Source: CAZPNX01 sp964518765 (GTDB lineage: Bacteria; Edwardsbacteria; AC1; EtOH8). Taken from it: a stretch of DNA of 23,363 nt. The stretch is taken from contig CAZFJC010000030.1 in NCBI GenBank assembly GCA_964518765.1, positions 1-23,363 of the forward strand, read 5' to 3'. The translations under genes were made by a program, and so were the position numbers. Of this stretch, positions 15,269-22,228 are shown piece by piece. Each line of letters starts with the position of its first letter. Position 1 is the first letter of the stretch. Below the pieces are notes generated by a model, which did not search any database, had not been told where the DNA came from, and saw only the letters and a list, made by a program, of their open reading frames with translations.

Positions 15269-16203
15269 TGGCCCAGGCCGAGGACAGGACGCCGCGACTG
15301 CCGGACTCCCTCTACCGGGAGATACTCGACCAGACATTTGACGGCATCAACTTCGTGGACGATATGCGGCGCATCCTATACTGGAATAGGGGCGCCGAGA
15401 GGATAACCGGCTTCAGCTTCGCCGAGGTGGCCGGCCTGCTCTGTTCACGGGACGACGGGCTGTGCCACATAGGCGAGGACGGCACCCGGCTGTGCCAGAC
15501 CCTCTGCCCACTGCTGACGGCTATGGCCAGCGGAGAGCAAAGCCAACGTCGGGTTTACCTCAGGCACAAGCAGGGGCACCGGGTACCGGTGGATGCGGTC
15601 ACCTCGCCGGTCTACGGGGACGACGGCAACATCGTCGGAGCGGTCCAGGTGTTCCGAGACGCCTCGGCCTACGAGGACGCGGAGAGGGAGGCGGAGATCA
15701 TCGCCAAGCTGGCGGCCACCGACTCCCTGACCGGGCTGTTGAACCGCCGGGCCATCGAGATCGAGCTGGAGATCGAGGCCAGCCGGGCGCATCGGCTTAA
15801 GCTCCCACTGTCGGTCATCTTCGGCGACCTGGACTACTTCAAACTGATCAACGATCAGCACGGGCACGCCGTGGGCGACGAGGTGCTTCGTGGAGTGGCC
15901 AAGCTGCTGCAGGCCGGGGTCAGGGAATACGACCGGGCCGCCCGCTACGGCGGGGAAGAGTTCCTGGTGATGCTGCCGGAGACCAAGGCCGAGATCGCCC
16001 AGGAGATAGCCGAGCGGCTGCGCAAGTCGATATCGATCTGGAAACTGATCCACCAGGAGAGGCTGTGGCCGTTCTCGGTCACCATGAGCTTCGGGGTGGC
16101 CGAGCTGCAGCCAGGGGAGACCTGGGAGAAGATGGTGGAGCGGGCCGACCGGGCCCTGTACCGGGCCAAGAAGGCGGGACGGAACCAGGTGTTCGTCAGT
16201 TGA
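15268..16203 (+). CDS. PAS-GGDEF diguanylate cyclase with four PAS cysteines
   Basis: A 311-residue cytoplasmic signalling protein. Residues 14-135 form a PAS domain (GINFVDDMRRILYWNRGAER, ending GNIVGAVQVFRDAS). It carries cysteines at 59, 66, 76 and 80 in a C...C-H...L-C-x3-C-P-L pattern that recurs in a known group of PAS-GGDEF proteins. Residues 150-311 form the GGDEF domain: DSLTGLLNRRAIE, FGDLDYFKLINDQHGHAVGD, active site GGEEF (228-232) and FGVAEL. An inhibitory I-site RxxD (219-222) lies five residues before GGEEF, so product inhibition is likely. It should make cyclic di-GMP from two GTP. The four cysteines may bind metal, an Fe-S cluster or act as a redox switch. Its ATG overlaps the ptb stop, linking it to the fermentation genes. 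Confidence 0.92.
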   Translation: MAQAEDRTPRLPDSLYREILDQTFDGINFVDDMRRILYWNRGAERITGFSFAEVAGLLCSRDDGLCHIGEDGTRLCQTLCPLLTAMASGEQSQRRVYLRHKQGHRVPVDAVTSPVYGDDGNIVGAVQVFRDASAYEDAEREAEIIAKLAATDSLTGLLNRRAIEIELEIEASRAHRLKLPLSVIFGDLDYFKLINDQHGHAVGDEVLRGVAKLLQAGVREYDRAARYGGEEFLVMLPETKAEIAQEIAERLRKSISIWKLIHQERLWPFSVTMSFGVAELQPGETWEKMVERADRALYRAKKAGRNQVFVS

Positions 16204-16226
16204 CGGAAGAAAATTGGTTTTAATAA

Positions 16227-16232
16227 TATAAT
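16227..16232 (+). promoter_or_regulatory. Possible -10 element before ptb 2
   Basis: A perfect TATAAT lies in a short AT-rich gap between the cyclase stop and ptb 2. The only good -35 (TTGACG at 16200-16205) is 21 bases upstream, longer than usual; with the alternative -10 TAATAT at 16224-16229 the spacing is 18. A clear Shine-Dalgarno (GAGGAG) precedes the ATG at 16253, so a local promoter is plausible. Confidence 0.4.
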
Positions 16233-16252
16233 CGAAAGAAAGAGGAGACAAC

Positions 16253-17158
16253 ATGTCAGCCATCACCACCCTCAAACAGATGGAGGAGCTGGTCAAGGGC
16301 GGCCCCCTGAAGAAGGTGGCCGTGGCCTGCGGCCAGGACCCGGACATCATCGAAGCCCTGGCCCGGGCGGTTAACGAGAAGCTGGCCCAGGCAGTGCTCA
16401 TCGGCGACCAGAAGAAGACCGAGGAACTGGCCAGGCAGTTTAAGATCGACCCCAAGATCTTCACCCTGATCGACGAGCCGGACTACAAGAAGGCGGCCGC
16501 CAGGGCGGTGGCCATGGTCCGGGACGGGGAGGCCGACGTCCTGATGAAGGGCCTGATAGACACCGCGGTCTACGCCCGGTCCTACCTGGACAAGGAGAAA
16601 GGTCTGATGACCGGGGCCACCGTCTCCCACGTGGGGGTATTCGAGATACCGAAGTTCAGCCGCCTGCTGATCGTCACCGACGCCGCCCAGATCCCCTATC
16701 CCGACTTCGGCCAGAAGGTGGACATGATCAACCACGCGGTGGCCGTTGCTAAAAAATTAGGGATCGAAATGCCCAAGGTGGCGGTGCTGACCGCCACCGA
16801 GAAGGTCAACCCCAAGTGGCCCTGCAGCCTGGAGGCGGCCCAGCTCTCAAAGATGTGCGAGCGCGGCCAGATCAAGGGCTGCATCGTCGACGGCCCCCTG
16901 TCCATGGACGGCGCCGTCAGCCCGGAGTGCGCCAAAGGCAAGGGCATCAGCTCCCCGGTGGCCGGCTACGCCGATATCCTGGTGACCCCGGACATCCAGG
17001 CCGGCAACATCCTCTACAAGGCCCTCACCCAGCTGGCCGGGGCCACGGTGGCAGCCATGGTCATCGGGACCAGCGCTCCGGTGGTGCTGACCTCGCGCAC
17101 CGACAGCGACGACGCCAAGTTCTACTCCATCGTCCTGGCGGCCCTGATGGCCAAGTAA
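16253..17158 (+). CDS. ptb: Phosphate butyryltransferase (paralogue 2)
   Basis: A 301-residue enzyme of the same family as the ptb 1 gene 1 kb upstream, but clearly diverged. Motifs: KKVAVACGQDPDIIEAL, ADVLMKGLIDTAVYARSYLD, VSHVGVFEI, IVTDAAQIPYPDF, IKGCIVDGPLSMDGAVS, VAGYADILVTPDIQAGNILYKAL and VVLTSRTDSDDAKFYSIVLA. It differs from paralogue 1 in several spots likely near the acyl pocket (DAAQIPYPDF against DGGMCVKPDL), so the two may prefer different acyl-CoAs; that is inference. Two kinases and two transferases in 8.6 kb suggest two parallel acyl-CoA to acid routes, for example linear and branched acids from amino acid fermentation. Confidence 0.93.
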   Translation: MSAITTLKQMEELVKGGPLKKVAVACGQDPDIIEALARAVNEKLAQAVLIGDQKKTEELARQFKIDPKIFTLIDEPDYKKAAARAVAMVRDGEADVLMKGLIDTAVYARSYLDKEKGLMTGATVSHVGVFEIPKFSRLLIVTDAAQIPYPDFGQKVDMINHAVAVAKKLGIEMPKVAVLTATEKVNPKWPCSLEAAQLSKMCERGQIKGCIVDGPLSMDGAVSPECAKGKGISSPVAGYADILVTPDIQAGNILYKALTQLAGATVAAMVIGTSAPVVLTSRTDSDDAKFYSIVLAALMAK

Positions 17159-17169
17159 CGAAGTTCAAA

Positions 17170-17246
17170 GTTAAATGTTTGGAGTTTTAAATAAAATCCA
17201 ACCAGCCGAAAAACAACTTCAGGACTTTGCACTCCCAACTTTTAAC
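17170..17246. repeat. Small inverted-repeat element between ptb 2 and rpiB
   Basis: The 16-base end GTTAAATGTTTGGAGT (17170-17185) matches the reverse complement of 17231-17246 at 14 of 16 positions. The enclosed 77-base unit is AT-rich, unlike its surroundings, and includes a bulged hairpin at 17179-17201 (TTGGA-G-TTTTA pairing with TAAAA-TCCAA). It has no coding capacity. It could be a MITE-like relic, and the hairpin just after the ptb stop could act as a weak terminator. Confidence 0.4.
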
Positions 17247-17250
17247 AACC

Positions 17251-17265
17251 GAACGTCCCACGTTC
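17251..17265. promoter_or_regulatory. Candidate operator palindrome upstream of rpiB
   Basis: GAACGT-CCC-ACGTTC is a perfect six-base inverted repeat with a three-base centre, placed just four bases before the TTGACA -35. Its position fits a regulator binding site, but no regulator gene is nearby. Confidence 0.3.
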
Positions 17266-17268
17266 CGC

Positions 17269-17298
17269 TTGACACAAGACGAATCGATAGAATATCCT
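17269..17298 (+). promoter_or_regulatory. Candidate sigma-70-type promoter for rpiB
   Basis: A consensus TTGACA at 17269-17274 is followed after 18 bases by TATCCT (17293-17298, four of six consensus matches). Transcription would start only a few bases before the rpiB ATG at 17311, giving a very short or nearly absent leader. That fits the lack of a clear Shine-Dalgarno there. Confidence 0.45.
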
Positions 17299-17310
17299 TA
17301 AAGCCACGAG

Positions 17311-17754
17311 ATGAAAGTAGCCATAGGATCGGACCACCGGGGATTCCTGCTCAAGGAGCAGATCAAGAGCGCCTTCACCAGGCAGAACATCGAGTTCCAG
17401 GACTTCGGGGCCAAAAGCCGGGAGCCTTGCGACTATCCGGACTTCGCCTTCCCGGTGGCCGAGGCGGTGGCCGGGGGCCAGGCGGAACGAGGCATCCTCA
17501 TCTGCGGCTCGGGCAACGGCATGCTGATCGCCGCCAACAAGGTGCCGGGGGTGAGGGCGGCCTCGGCCCTGACGCCGGATATGGCCCGGCTGTCGCGGCT
17601 GCACAACGACGCCAACGTCCTTGCCATCCCAGCCGATTTCGTCGAACTTCAACTGGTGCCGAAGATCGTCAAGGTCTGGCTGGAGACGCCATTCGAGGGG
17701 GGGCGGCACCAGAGGAGGCTGGACAAGATCAATGAGTATGAATCGAAAAAATAG
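17311..17754 (+). CDS. rpiB: Ribose-5-phosphate isomerase B
   Basis: A 147-residue RpiB/LacAB-family isomerase, interconverting ribose 5-phosphate and ribulose 5-phosphate in the cytoplasm. Recognisable motifs: MKVAIGSDHRGFLLKE, DYPDFAFPVAEAV, the catalytic cysteine in GILICGSGNGM (Cys65), AANKVPGVRAA, RLHNDANVLAI (His98, Asp100) and the C-terminal FEGGRHQRRLDKI. The active-site loop reads CGSGNG rather than the commoner CGTGIG. Length is normal. It follows a gap with a likely promoter, so it may open the transcript that runs into the thioredoxin and glyA genes. Ribose 5-phosphate feeds purine synthesis through PRPP. Confidence 0.93.
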   Translation: MKVAIGSDHRGFLLKEQIKSAFTRQNIEFQDFGAKSREPCDYPDFAFPVAEAVAGGQAERGILICGSGNGMLIAANKVPGVRAASALTPDMARLSRLHNDANVLAIPADFVELQLVPKIVKVWLETPFEGGRHQRRLDKINEYESKK

Positions 17755-18367
17755 TTTATGGCTCTGGTCGACGGCCGCAACCCTGCTGTTCTGTCAGGCG
17801 GCACAGGGGAGTCCGGACAACCTCAAGGTTGGCGATCCAGCGCCGGTCTTTATGGCCAAAACCTACGACGGCGCCGAGTTCTATCTGCGCGACTACTGCG
17901 GCCAGCCCAGGGGAAAGCACCGCCGCCAGGAACGCAACATCCTGGTGCTGTCGTTCTTTGCCTCCTGGTGCAAGCCGTGCAAGGCGGAGATGCCCATGCT
18001 CCAGGAGCTGGCCTCCAAATACCGGGGCGACGGGCTCCTTTTCTACCTGGTGAACAAGGGGCAGCCCCGCGACACGGTCGCCAGCTTCCTCTTCGACCAG
18101 GTGGTCAGCCTGCCGGTGCTGATGGACCAGTACGAGGTTCTGTCCAAGAAGTACAAGGTAAGGGAGCTGCCGACGCTGGTGGTCATCAATAAAGACGGGA
18201 CGCTGGCCGAGTACCACACCGGCTACAACGAAAACTACCAGGCGGCGCTGGCCTTCAAACTGGACTCGCTCTTGGGCAAACCTTTGCCCAAGCCGCAGAT
18301 GGCCACAGCCGACAGCGCCGCCAAGCCCAAGCCCAAGGGTAAAACGCCTAAGAGGAAAAGCAACTGA
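17732..18367 (+). CDS. TlpA-like exported thioredoxin-fold protein
   Basis: A 211-residue protein with an N-terminal signal segment (WLWSTAATLLFCQAAQG, residues 10-26) and a thioredoxin/AhpC-TSA-like domain. The active site is SFFASWCKPCKAEMP (Cys80, Cys83), preceded by VGDPAPVF and followed by the cis-proline segment ELPTLVVINKDG. It is likely periplasmic or membrane-tethered and acts as a disulfide reductase, as in TlpA/ResA proteins, for cytochrome maturation or oxidative repair. The C-terminus is a Lys/Pro-rich tail (KPKPKGKTPKRKSN). The start may be 17732 or 17738; both overlap the rpiB end, and an AGGAGG lies 13 bases before the first. The partner is unknown. Confidence 0.85.
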   Translation: MSMNRKNSLWLWSTAATLLFCQAAQGSPDNLKVGDPAPVFMAKTYDGAEFYLRDYCGQPRGKHRRQERNILVLSFFASWCKPCKAEMPMLQELASKYRGDGLLFYLVNKGQPRDTVASFLFDQVVSLPVLMDQYEVLSKKYKVRELPTLVVINKDGTLAEYHTGYNENYQAALAFKLDSLLGKPLPKPQMATADSAAKPKPKGKTPKRKSN

Positions 18368-18383
18368 ACGGAGAATAGCATAG

Positions 18384-19691
18384 ATGGATAACCTTAGAAA
18401 GGCAGATCCCGAGGTGATGCAGTCCATCCTGGCCGAGGTCAGGCGCCAGGAGTACGGCCTGGAGCTGATCGCCTCGGAGAATTTCGTCTCCCCGGCGGTG
18501 ATGGAGGCCATGGGCTCGGTGATGACCAACAAGTACGCCGAGGGCTATCCGGGCAAGCGCTACTACGGCGGCTGCGAGTTCGTGGATCAGGCCGAGAACC
18601 TGGCTCGCGACCGGGCCAAGAAGCTGTTCGCCTGCGAGTACGCCAACGTCCAGCCCCACTCCGGCTCCACCGCCAACCAGGCGGTCTACTTCACCTATTG
18701 CCAACCCGGGGACACGGTGCTGGGGATGGACCTGGCCCACGGCGGGCATTTGACCCACGGCTCGCCGGTGTCCTTCTCCGGCAAGATGTACCGGATCGTC
18801 TCCTACGGGGTCAAAAGGGAGACCGGCTACATCGACATGGACGAGGTGGCCAGAAAGGCCCGGGAGCACCGGCCCCGGATGATCATCGTCGGGGCCTCGG
18901 CCTACAGCCGGCACTACGACTTCGCCAAGTTCCGGGAGATCGCCGACGAGGTGGGAGCCTTCCTCTTCGCCGATGTGGCCCATCCGGCCGGACTGATCGC
19001 CGCCGGGCTCCATCCCTCGCCCATCCCCCACTGCCATGTAGTAACCACCACCACCCATAAGACCCTGCGGGGGCCTCGGGGCGGCATGGTGCTGATCGGA
19101 AAGGACGGGGAGAACACCCTGGGCCAGAAGATCAAGGTCAAGTCGGGAGAGAGGTTGAAGCTGTGGTCCGAGGTTATGGACTCCACCGTCATGCCCGGCA
19201 TCCAGGGCGGGCCACTGATGCATGTCATCGCCGCCAAGGCGGTGGCCTTCAAGGAGGCTCTGGAGCCGTCTTTCAAGATCTACGCCCAGCAGGTGATAGA
19301 CAACGCCCGGGCGCTGGCCCAGGCCCTGATGGAGCGGGACTACCAGATCGTCTCCGGCGGCACCGACAACCACGTGATGCTGATAGACCTTTCGAATAAG
19401 AACATCACCGGCAAGGAGGCGGAGAACGCCCTCCACCAGGCCGGCATCACCGTCAACAAGAACATGGTGCCCTTCGATGCCCGCAGCCCCTTCATCACCT
19501 CTGGCTTCCGGGTGGGAACCCCGGCCCTGACCACCCGCGGCATGAAGCAGGCGGAGATGGTAGAGGTGGCCGCCATGATCGACGAGGTCCTTACCCACAT
19601 CGATGAGCCGAAGGCCATCGCCGGGGTCAAGACCCGGGTGGAGGAGCTGTGCAAACGATTTCCCCTGTATCCACACCTTCTGAAAGGATAG
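18384..19691 (+). CDS. glyA: Serine hydroxymethyltransferase
   Basis: A 435-residue PLP enzyme converting serine and THF to glycine and 5,10-methylene-THF. Motifs: LELIASENFVSPAVMEAMGS, NKYAEGYPGKRYYGGCEFVD, NVQPHSGSTANQAVYF, FADVAHPAGLIAAGLHPSP, the PLP lysine in TTTTHKTLRGPRGG (Lys226), then PGIQGGPLMHVIAAKAVAF and the C-terminal PLTTRG-like segment (PALTTRGMKQAEM). It is longer than the usual 415-420 residues because of an extra segment at about residues 239-262 before DSTVMPGIQGGP, similar to what I recall in Bacteroidetes/Chlorobi GlyA. It supplies one-carbon units for PurH and, via folate, thymidylate synthesis. Confidence 0.96.
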   Translation: MDNLRKADPEVMQSILAEVRRQEYGLELIASENFVSPAVMEAMGSVMTNKYAEGYPGKRYYGGCEFVDQAENLARDRAKKLFACEYANVQPHSGSTANQAVYFTYCQPGDTVLGMDLAHGGHLTHGSPVSFSGKMYRIVSYGVKRETGYIDMDEVARKAREHRPRMIIVGASAYSRHYDFAKFREIADEVGAFLFADVAHPAGLIAAGLHPSPIPHCHVVTTTTHKTLRGPRGGMVLIGKDGENTLGQKIKVKSGERLKLWSEVMDSTVMPGIQGGPLMHVIAAKAVAFKEALEPSFKIYAQQVIDNARALAQALMERDYQIVSGGTDNHVMLIDLSNKNITGKEAENALHQAGITVNKNMVPFDARSPFITSGFRVGTPALTTRGMKQAEMVEVAAMIDEVLTHIDEPKAIAGVKTRVEELCKRFPLYPHLLKG

Positions 19692-19694
19692 GCC

Positions 19695-20114
19695 ATGGGA
19701 GAGGTTCTAAACCTGGGCAATGTCCAGTTCGGCGACGTAGTGGCCAGGGCGCTCAAGGAGCGCTGGACCGGGGTGCTGACCATCGAGAGCCCGGAGTACA
19801 CCTTCACCGAGTACGTCGAGTTCAAGGGCGGCTCCATCGCCGGGTTTTCCTCGGCCGAGCGCAAGATGCTGCTGGGGGAGATCCTGACGGCCGGGGGCCA
19901 CATCTCTCACGATGACCTCAACGCCGCCATCAGGAAGCAGAAGGAGAAGGGGGGACGCATCGGGGACATCCTGGTGGAGATGGGCCTGATCACCCGGCAG
20001 CGCTTGGAGGAGGTGCTGGCCCTGCATCAGATGAGCGTCCTGGCCCAGTGCCTCTCGGCCAAGGATTCGATACTGAGCTTCGAGCCGGACAAGACCCTGG
20101 CCGATAAACAGTGA
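19695..20114 (+). CDS. DUF4388-like small regulatory-type protein
   Basis: A 139-residue cytoplasmic protein starting three bases after the glyA stop. The first half fits the DUF4388 (PATAN) pattern: WTGVLTIES, a strand with VEFKGGSIAGFSS, then LLGEILTAGGHIS. The second half (residues 72-110) reads HDDLNAAIRKQKEKGGRIGD followed by ILVEMGLITRQRLEEVLALH, as in the helix-turn units that follow such domains or in MshE N-terminal-like modules. No catalytic residues are visible; related domains occur in signalling and gliding or pilus-associated proteins. I infer a protein-interaction or ligand-sensing role, and the partner is not visible here. Confidence 0.6.
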   Translation: MGEVLNLGNVQFGDVVARALKERWTGVLTIESPEYTFTEYVEFKGGSIAGFSSAERKMLLGEILTAGGHISHDDLNAAIRKQKEKGGRIGDILVEMGLITRQRLEEVLALHQMSVLAQCLSAKDSILSFEPDKTLADKQ

Positions 20115-20121
20115 GTCGGCA

Positions 20122-20604
20122 TTGACAAAGAGGGCCAACAAGAGGCAGACGGCCAGAGGCCAGGTCCGGCCCTCCTGGGATCGGTACTTTATGGACATCG
20201 CCGGCCTGGTGGCCAGCCGCTCCACCTGCCTCAGGCGCCGGGTGGGGGCGGTCATCGTCAAGGACAAGAGGCTGCTGGCCACCGGATACAACGGGGCCCC
20301 GGCCGGGCTGCGACACTGCGCCGAGGTGGGCTGCCTTCGGGAGCAGAGGAAGGTGCCGCCGGGCGAGCGCCACGAGCTGTGCCGGGCCATCCATGCCGAG
20401 CAGAACGCCATCATTCAGGCGGCCACCTTCGGGGTGCCCATGTTCGGGGCCACCATCTACACCACCCACTTCCCCTGCGTGCTCTGCGCCAAGATGATCA
20501 TCAACGCCGGCATCGTGCGCATCGTCTACGGCCAGGGCTACCCGGACGAGCTGTCGGCCAAGATGCTGAAGGAGGCCAGGCTGAAAACAGACCGGCTGGC
20601 CTGA
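20122..20604 (+). CDS. dCMP deaminase family protein
   Basis: A 160-residue zinc cytidine/deoxycytidylate deaminase, probably making dUMP from dCMP for thymidylate synthesis. Zinc and catalytic motifs are intact: HAEQNAII (His91, Glu93) and PCVLCAKMIINAGI (Cys119, Cys122). The dCMP signature TGYNGAPAGLRHC and a second cysteine-rich segment (CAEVGC...CRAIH) match dCMP deaminases rather than cytidine deaminases. The start is TTG at 20122, with no in-frame ATG before the fold begins and only a weak ribosome site. The first 15 residues are basic. It lies ten bases before folK and near the deoxynucleoside kinase, so these three may be one nucleotide/folate unit. Confidence 0.92.
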   Translation: MTKRANKRQTARGQVRPSWDRYFMDIAGLVASRSTCLRRRVGAVIVKDKRLLATGYNGAPAGLRHCAEVGCLREQRKVPPGERHELCRAIHAEQNAIIQAATFGVPMFGATIYTTHFPCVLCAKMIINAGIVRIVYGQGYPDELSAKMLKEARLKTDRLA

Positions 20605-20613
20605 GGGCCGGAG

Positions 20614-21123
20614 ATGCCTTCGGCGGCATACATCGGACTGGGTTCCAACCTGGGAGACCGGGAGGCAAATCTGAGCCGGGCGCTGAATCTGATGGCAGGT
20701 CTGCCGGAGACCAAGGTGCTCAGGGTCTCCTCGGTCTACCGCACCCAGCCGCTGGGCAAGGCCGACCAGCCGGAGTTCCTCAACATGGCGGCCGAGGTGG
20801 GGACCGGCCTGGAGCCCGGCCAGCTGCTGAAGTCGCTCCAGGAAATAGAGAGCAGGCTGGGAAGAAGGCGGGAGGAACTCTGGGGACCCAGGACGATCGA
20901 TTTGGACATCCTCTACTACGGCGACCGGACGGTCAAGGAGCCGGGATTGGTGATCCCCCATCCCCGGGCGCACCAGAGGGCCTTCGTGCTGGAGCCATTG
21001 TCGGAGCTGGAGCCTGACCTGGCCGATCCGGTGACCGGGATGACGGTCAAGGAGATGCTGGGGCGGCTGGACCGCGGGGGGCAGGGGGTGGAGAAGGCGG
21101 GCGTATTGCCCAGGCCCCGATAA
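20614..21123 (+). CDS. folK: 6-hydroxymethyl-7,8-dihydropterin pyrophosphokinase
   Basis: A 169-residue HPPK, transferring pyrophosphate from ATP to hydroxymethyl-dihydropterin in folate synthesis. Motifs: AYIGLGSNLGDREANL, SSVYRTQPLG, QPEFLNMAAEV, then LLKSLQEIESRLGRRR, the metal-binding RTIDLDILYYGD and IPHPRAHQRAFVLEPLSEL. Length is normal. An inverted repeat (GGCCCC at 21113-21118 and GGGGCC at 21128-21133, nine-base loop) spans the stop codon. FolK and deoxynucleoside kinases are often adjacent or fused in Bacteroidetes-type genomes as far as I recall, and here the kinase gene follows after 52 bases, which supports the FCB-like affiliation. Confidence 0.94.
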   Translation: MPSAAYIGLGSNLGDREANLSRALNLMAGLPETKVLRVSSVYRTQPLGKADQPEFLNMAAEVGTGLEPGQLLKSLQEIESRLGRRREELWGPRTIDLDILYYGDRTVKEPGLVIPHPRAHQRAFVLEPLSELEPDLADPVTGMTVKEMLGRLDRGGQGVEKAGVLPRPR

Positions 21124-21133
21124 CAGAGGGGCC
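21113..21133. repeat. Hairpin spanning the folK stop codon
   Basis: A perfect six-base stem GGCCCC/GGGGCC with the loop GATAACAGA covers the folK TAA. No T-run follows, so it is not a standard terminator. It could influence coupling to, or mRNA stability before, the downstream kinase gene. Confidence 0.35.
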
Positions 21134-21175
21134 ATAGAGGGCGGGCCCGAAGAGATTGAAGAGAAGAGGCCGACA

Positions 21176-21814
21176 TTGCCGCAGATACCGAACTACATAG
21201 CCGTCGAGGGCGTCATCGGGGTGGGCAAGACCTCGCTGGCCAACATGCTGGCCGAGCGCTTCCGCGCCAAGCCGGTGCTGGAGGAGGTGGAGACCAATCC
21301 CTTCCTCTCCCACTTCTACGCCGACCGCCGCTCCTACGCCTTCCAGACCCAGATCTTCTTCCTGCTCTCCCGCTACCGCCAGCAGCAACAGATCTCCCAA
21401 CAGGAGCTGTTCGGCCAGGGACTGGTGACCGACTACCTGTTCGCCAAGGACAAGATCTTCGCCTACCTCAACCTGGACGACAACGAGATCAAGCTCTACG
21501 AGCACCTCTGGGGCCTGCTGGAGCGCAATATCCTGCGGCCCGACCTGGTGGTCTACCTCCAGGCCGGGGTGGACCTCTTGATGCGCCGGGTGAGAAAGCG
21601 GGGCCGGCCCTTCGAACACGGCCTGTCCAGGGAATACCTGGCCGAGCTGTCCGAGGCCTACAACCACTACTTCTTCCACTACACCGAGACGCCGCTCCTG
21701 GTGGTCAACGTGAGCGACCTGGATTTCGTGAACAACGAGGCCGACTTCGAGGACCTGGTGGCCCAGATCTGTACTCCGCATCCGGGGACCAGGTACTACG
21801 TGCCCAAGAGGTGA
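21176..21814 (+). CDS. Deoxynucleoside kinase (deoxyadenosine/deoxyguanosine kinase type)
   Basis: A 212-residue dNK-family kinase, phosphorylating deoxynucleosides in salvage. It has the P-loop VEGVIGVGKTSLANML (residues 10-25), LLSRYRQQQQI, VTDYLFAKDKIFAYLNL, then the LRPDLVVYLQAGVDLLMRRV region and the lid-type RKRGRPFEHGLSREYLAEL. The start is TTG at 21176, with a purine-rich stretch upstream and no in-frame ATG before the fold. The nucleoside preference cannot be read from the sequence; the deoxyadenosine/deoxyguanosine type is the closest fit. Its last 25 codons and stop recur, nearly identical and in the same frame, about 490 bases downstream at 22229, after an inserted membrane protein gene. 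Here the full-length 3' end is intact. Confidence 0.92.
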   Translation: MPQIPNYIAVEGVIGVGKTSLANMLAERFRAKPVLEEVETNPFLSHFYADRRSYAFQTQIFFLLSRYRQQQQISQQELFGQGLVTDYLFAKDKIFAYLNLDDNEIKLYEHLWGLLERNILRPDLVVYLQAGVDLLMRRVRKRGRPFEHGLSREYLAELSEAYNHYFFHYTETPLLVVNVSDLDFVNNEADFEDLVAQICTPHPGTRYYVPKR

Positions 21815-21816
21815 GG
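21737..21816 (+). repeat. Direct repeat copy A (deoxynucleoside kinase 3' tail)
   Basis: The last 25 codons, stop and two following bases of the kinase gene. They match 22229-22308 at 73 of 80 positions without gaps. Differences fall in six codons, three of them synonymous and the others Ala/Thr, Gln/Arg and Thr/Ser. Confidence 0.92.
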
Positions 21817-21854
21817 CGGCACGCCCGGGACAGCGTTTTTGGGAGGCTTGACAA

Positions 21855-22217
21855 ATGAAAGCGAACATCGATAAATGGCTGTATTGGACGCCCCGAGTGC
21901 TTGGCGTCGCGTTCATTCTGTTCACGTGCTTGTTCGCTTTTGACGTCTTCGAACAGGGACTCGGCTTCTGGAGGACCGCCCTGGCCCTGTTGATGCACCT
22001 GTTGCCGATGATCTTCGCCGCCATCGTCCTGGCCATATCGTGGCGATGGGAGTTAGTGGGAGCGGTGGTGTACAGCGCGCTTGGTGTTATCTACACAATA
22101 TGGGCCTGGGGCCGGTTCAACTGGATGGCCTACGCCTTTATATCAGGCCCGCTGTTTCTTTTGGGCGTCCTTTTCCTGCTTAACTGGACGCACAGGGCGG
22201 CGCTTCACAAGAGGTGA
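21855..22217 (+). CDS. Four-helix integral membrane protein, DUF7670-like
   Basis: A 120-residue protein with four hydrophobic helices at about residues 13-32, 41-62, 66-85 and 90-109. The pattern WTPRVLGVAFILFTCLFAFD followed by VFEQG-GFWRTALALLMHLLP, ISWRWELVG, and WGRFNWMAYAFISGPLFLLG matches a small conserved family I recall as DUF7670. Its function is unknown; it is an integral membrane protein. GGGAGG lies eight bases before the ATG. It sits between two copies of the deoxynucleoside kinase 3' tail, so it appears to be a recently inserted single-gene cassette. Its DNA is somewhat less GC-rich than its neighbours. Confidence 0.75.
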   Translation: MKANIDKWLYWTPRVLGVAFILFTCLFAFDVFEQGLGFWRTALALLMHLLPMIFAAIVLAISWRWELVGAVVYSALGVIYTIWAWGRFNWMAYAFISGPLFLLGVLFLLNWTHRAALHKR

Positions 22218-22228
22218 CGGCAGAAAGC

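Noticed and set aside
18348..19676. Long open frame on the minus strand opposite glyA (about 440 codons)
   Set aside because: It is the antisense shadow of a strongly conserved gene in high-GC DNA. The translation is low-complexity His/Gly/Val-rich with no family match. Similar minus-strand frames opposite folK/kinase (19990-21135) and guaA (6362-7231) were dropped for the same reason.
21821..21840. Possible terminator after the kinase (short stem then TTTTT)
   Set aside because: The stem has only four pairs (ACGC/GCGT), too weak for a confident call.
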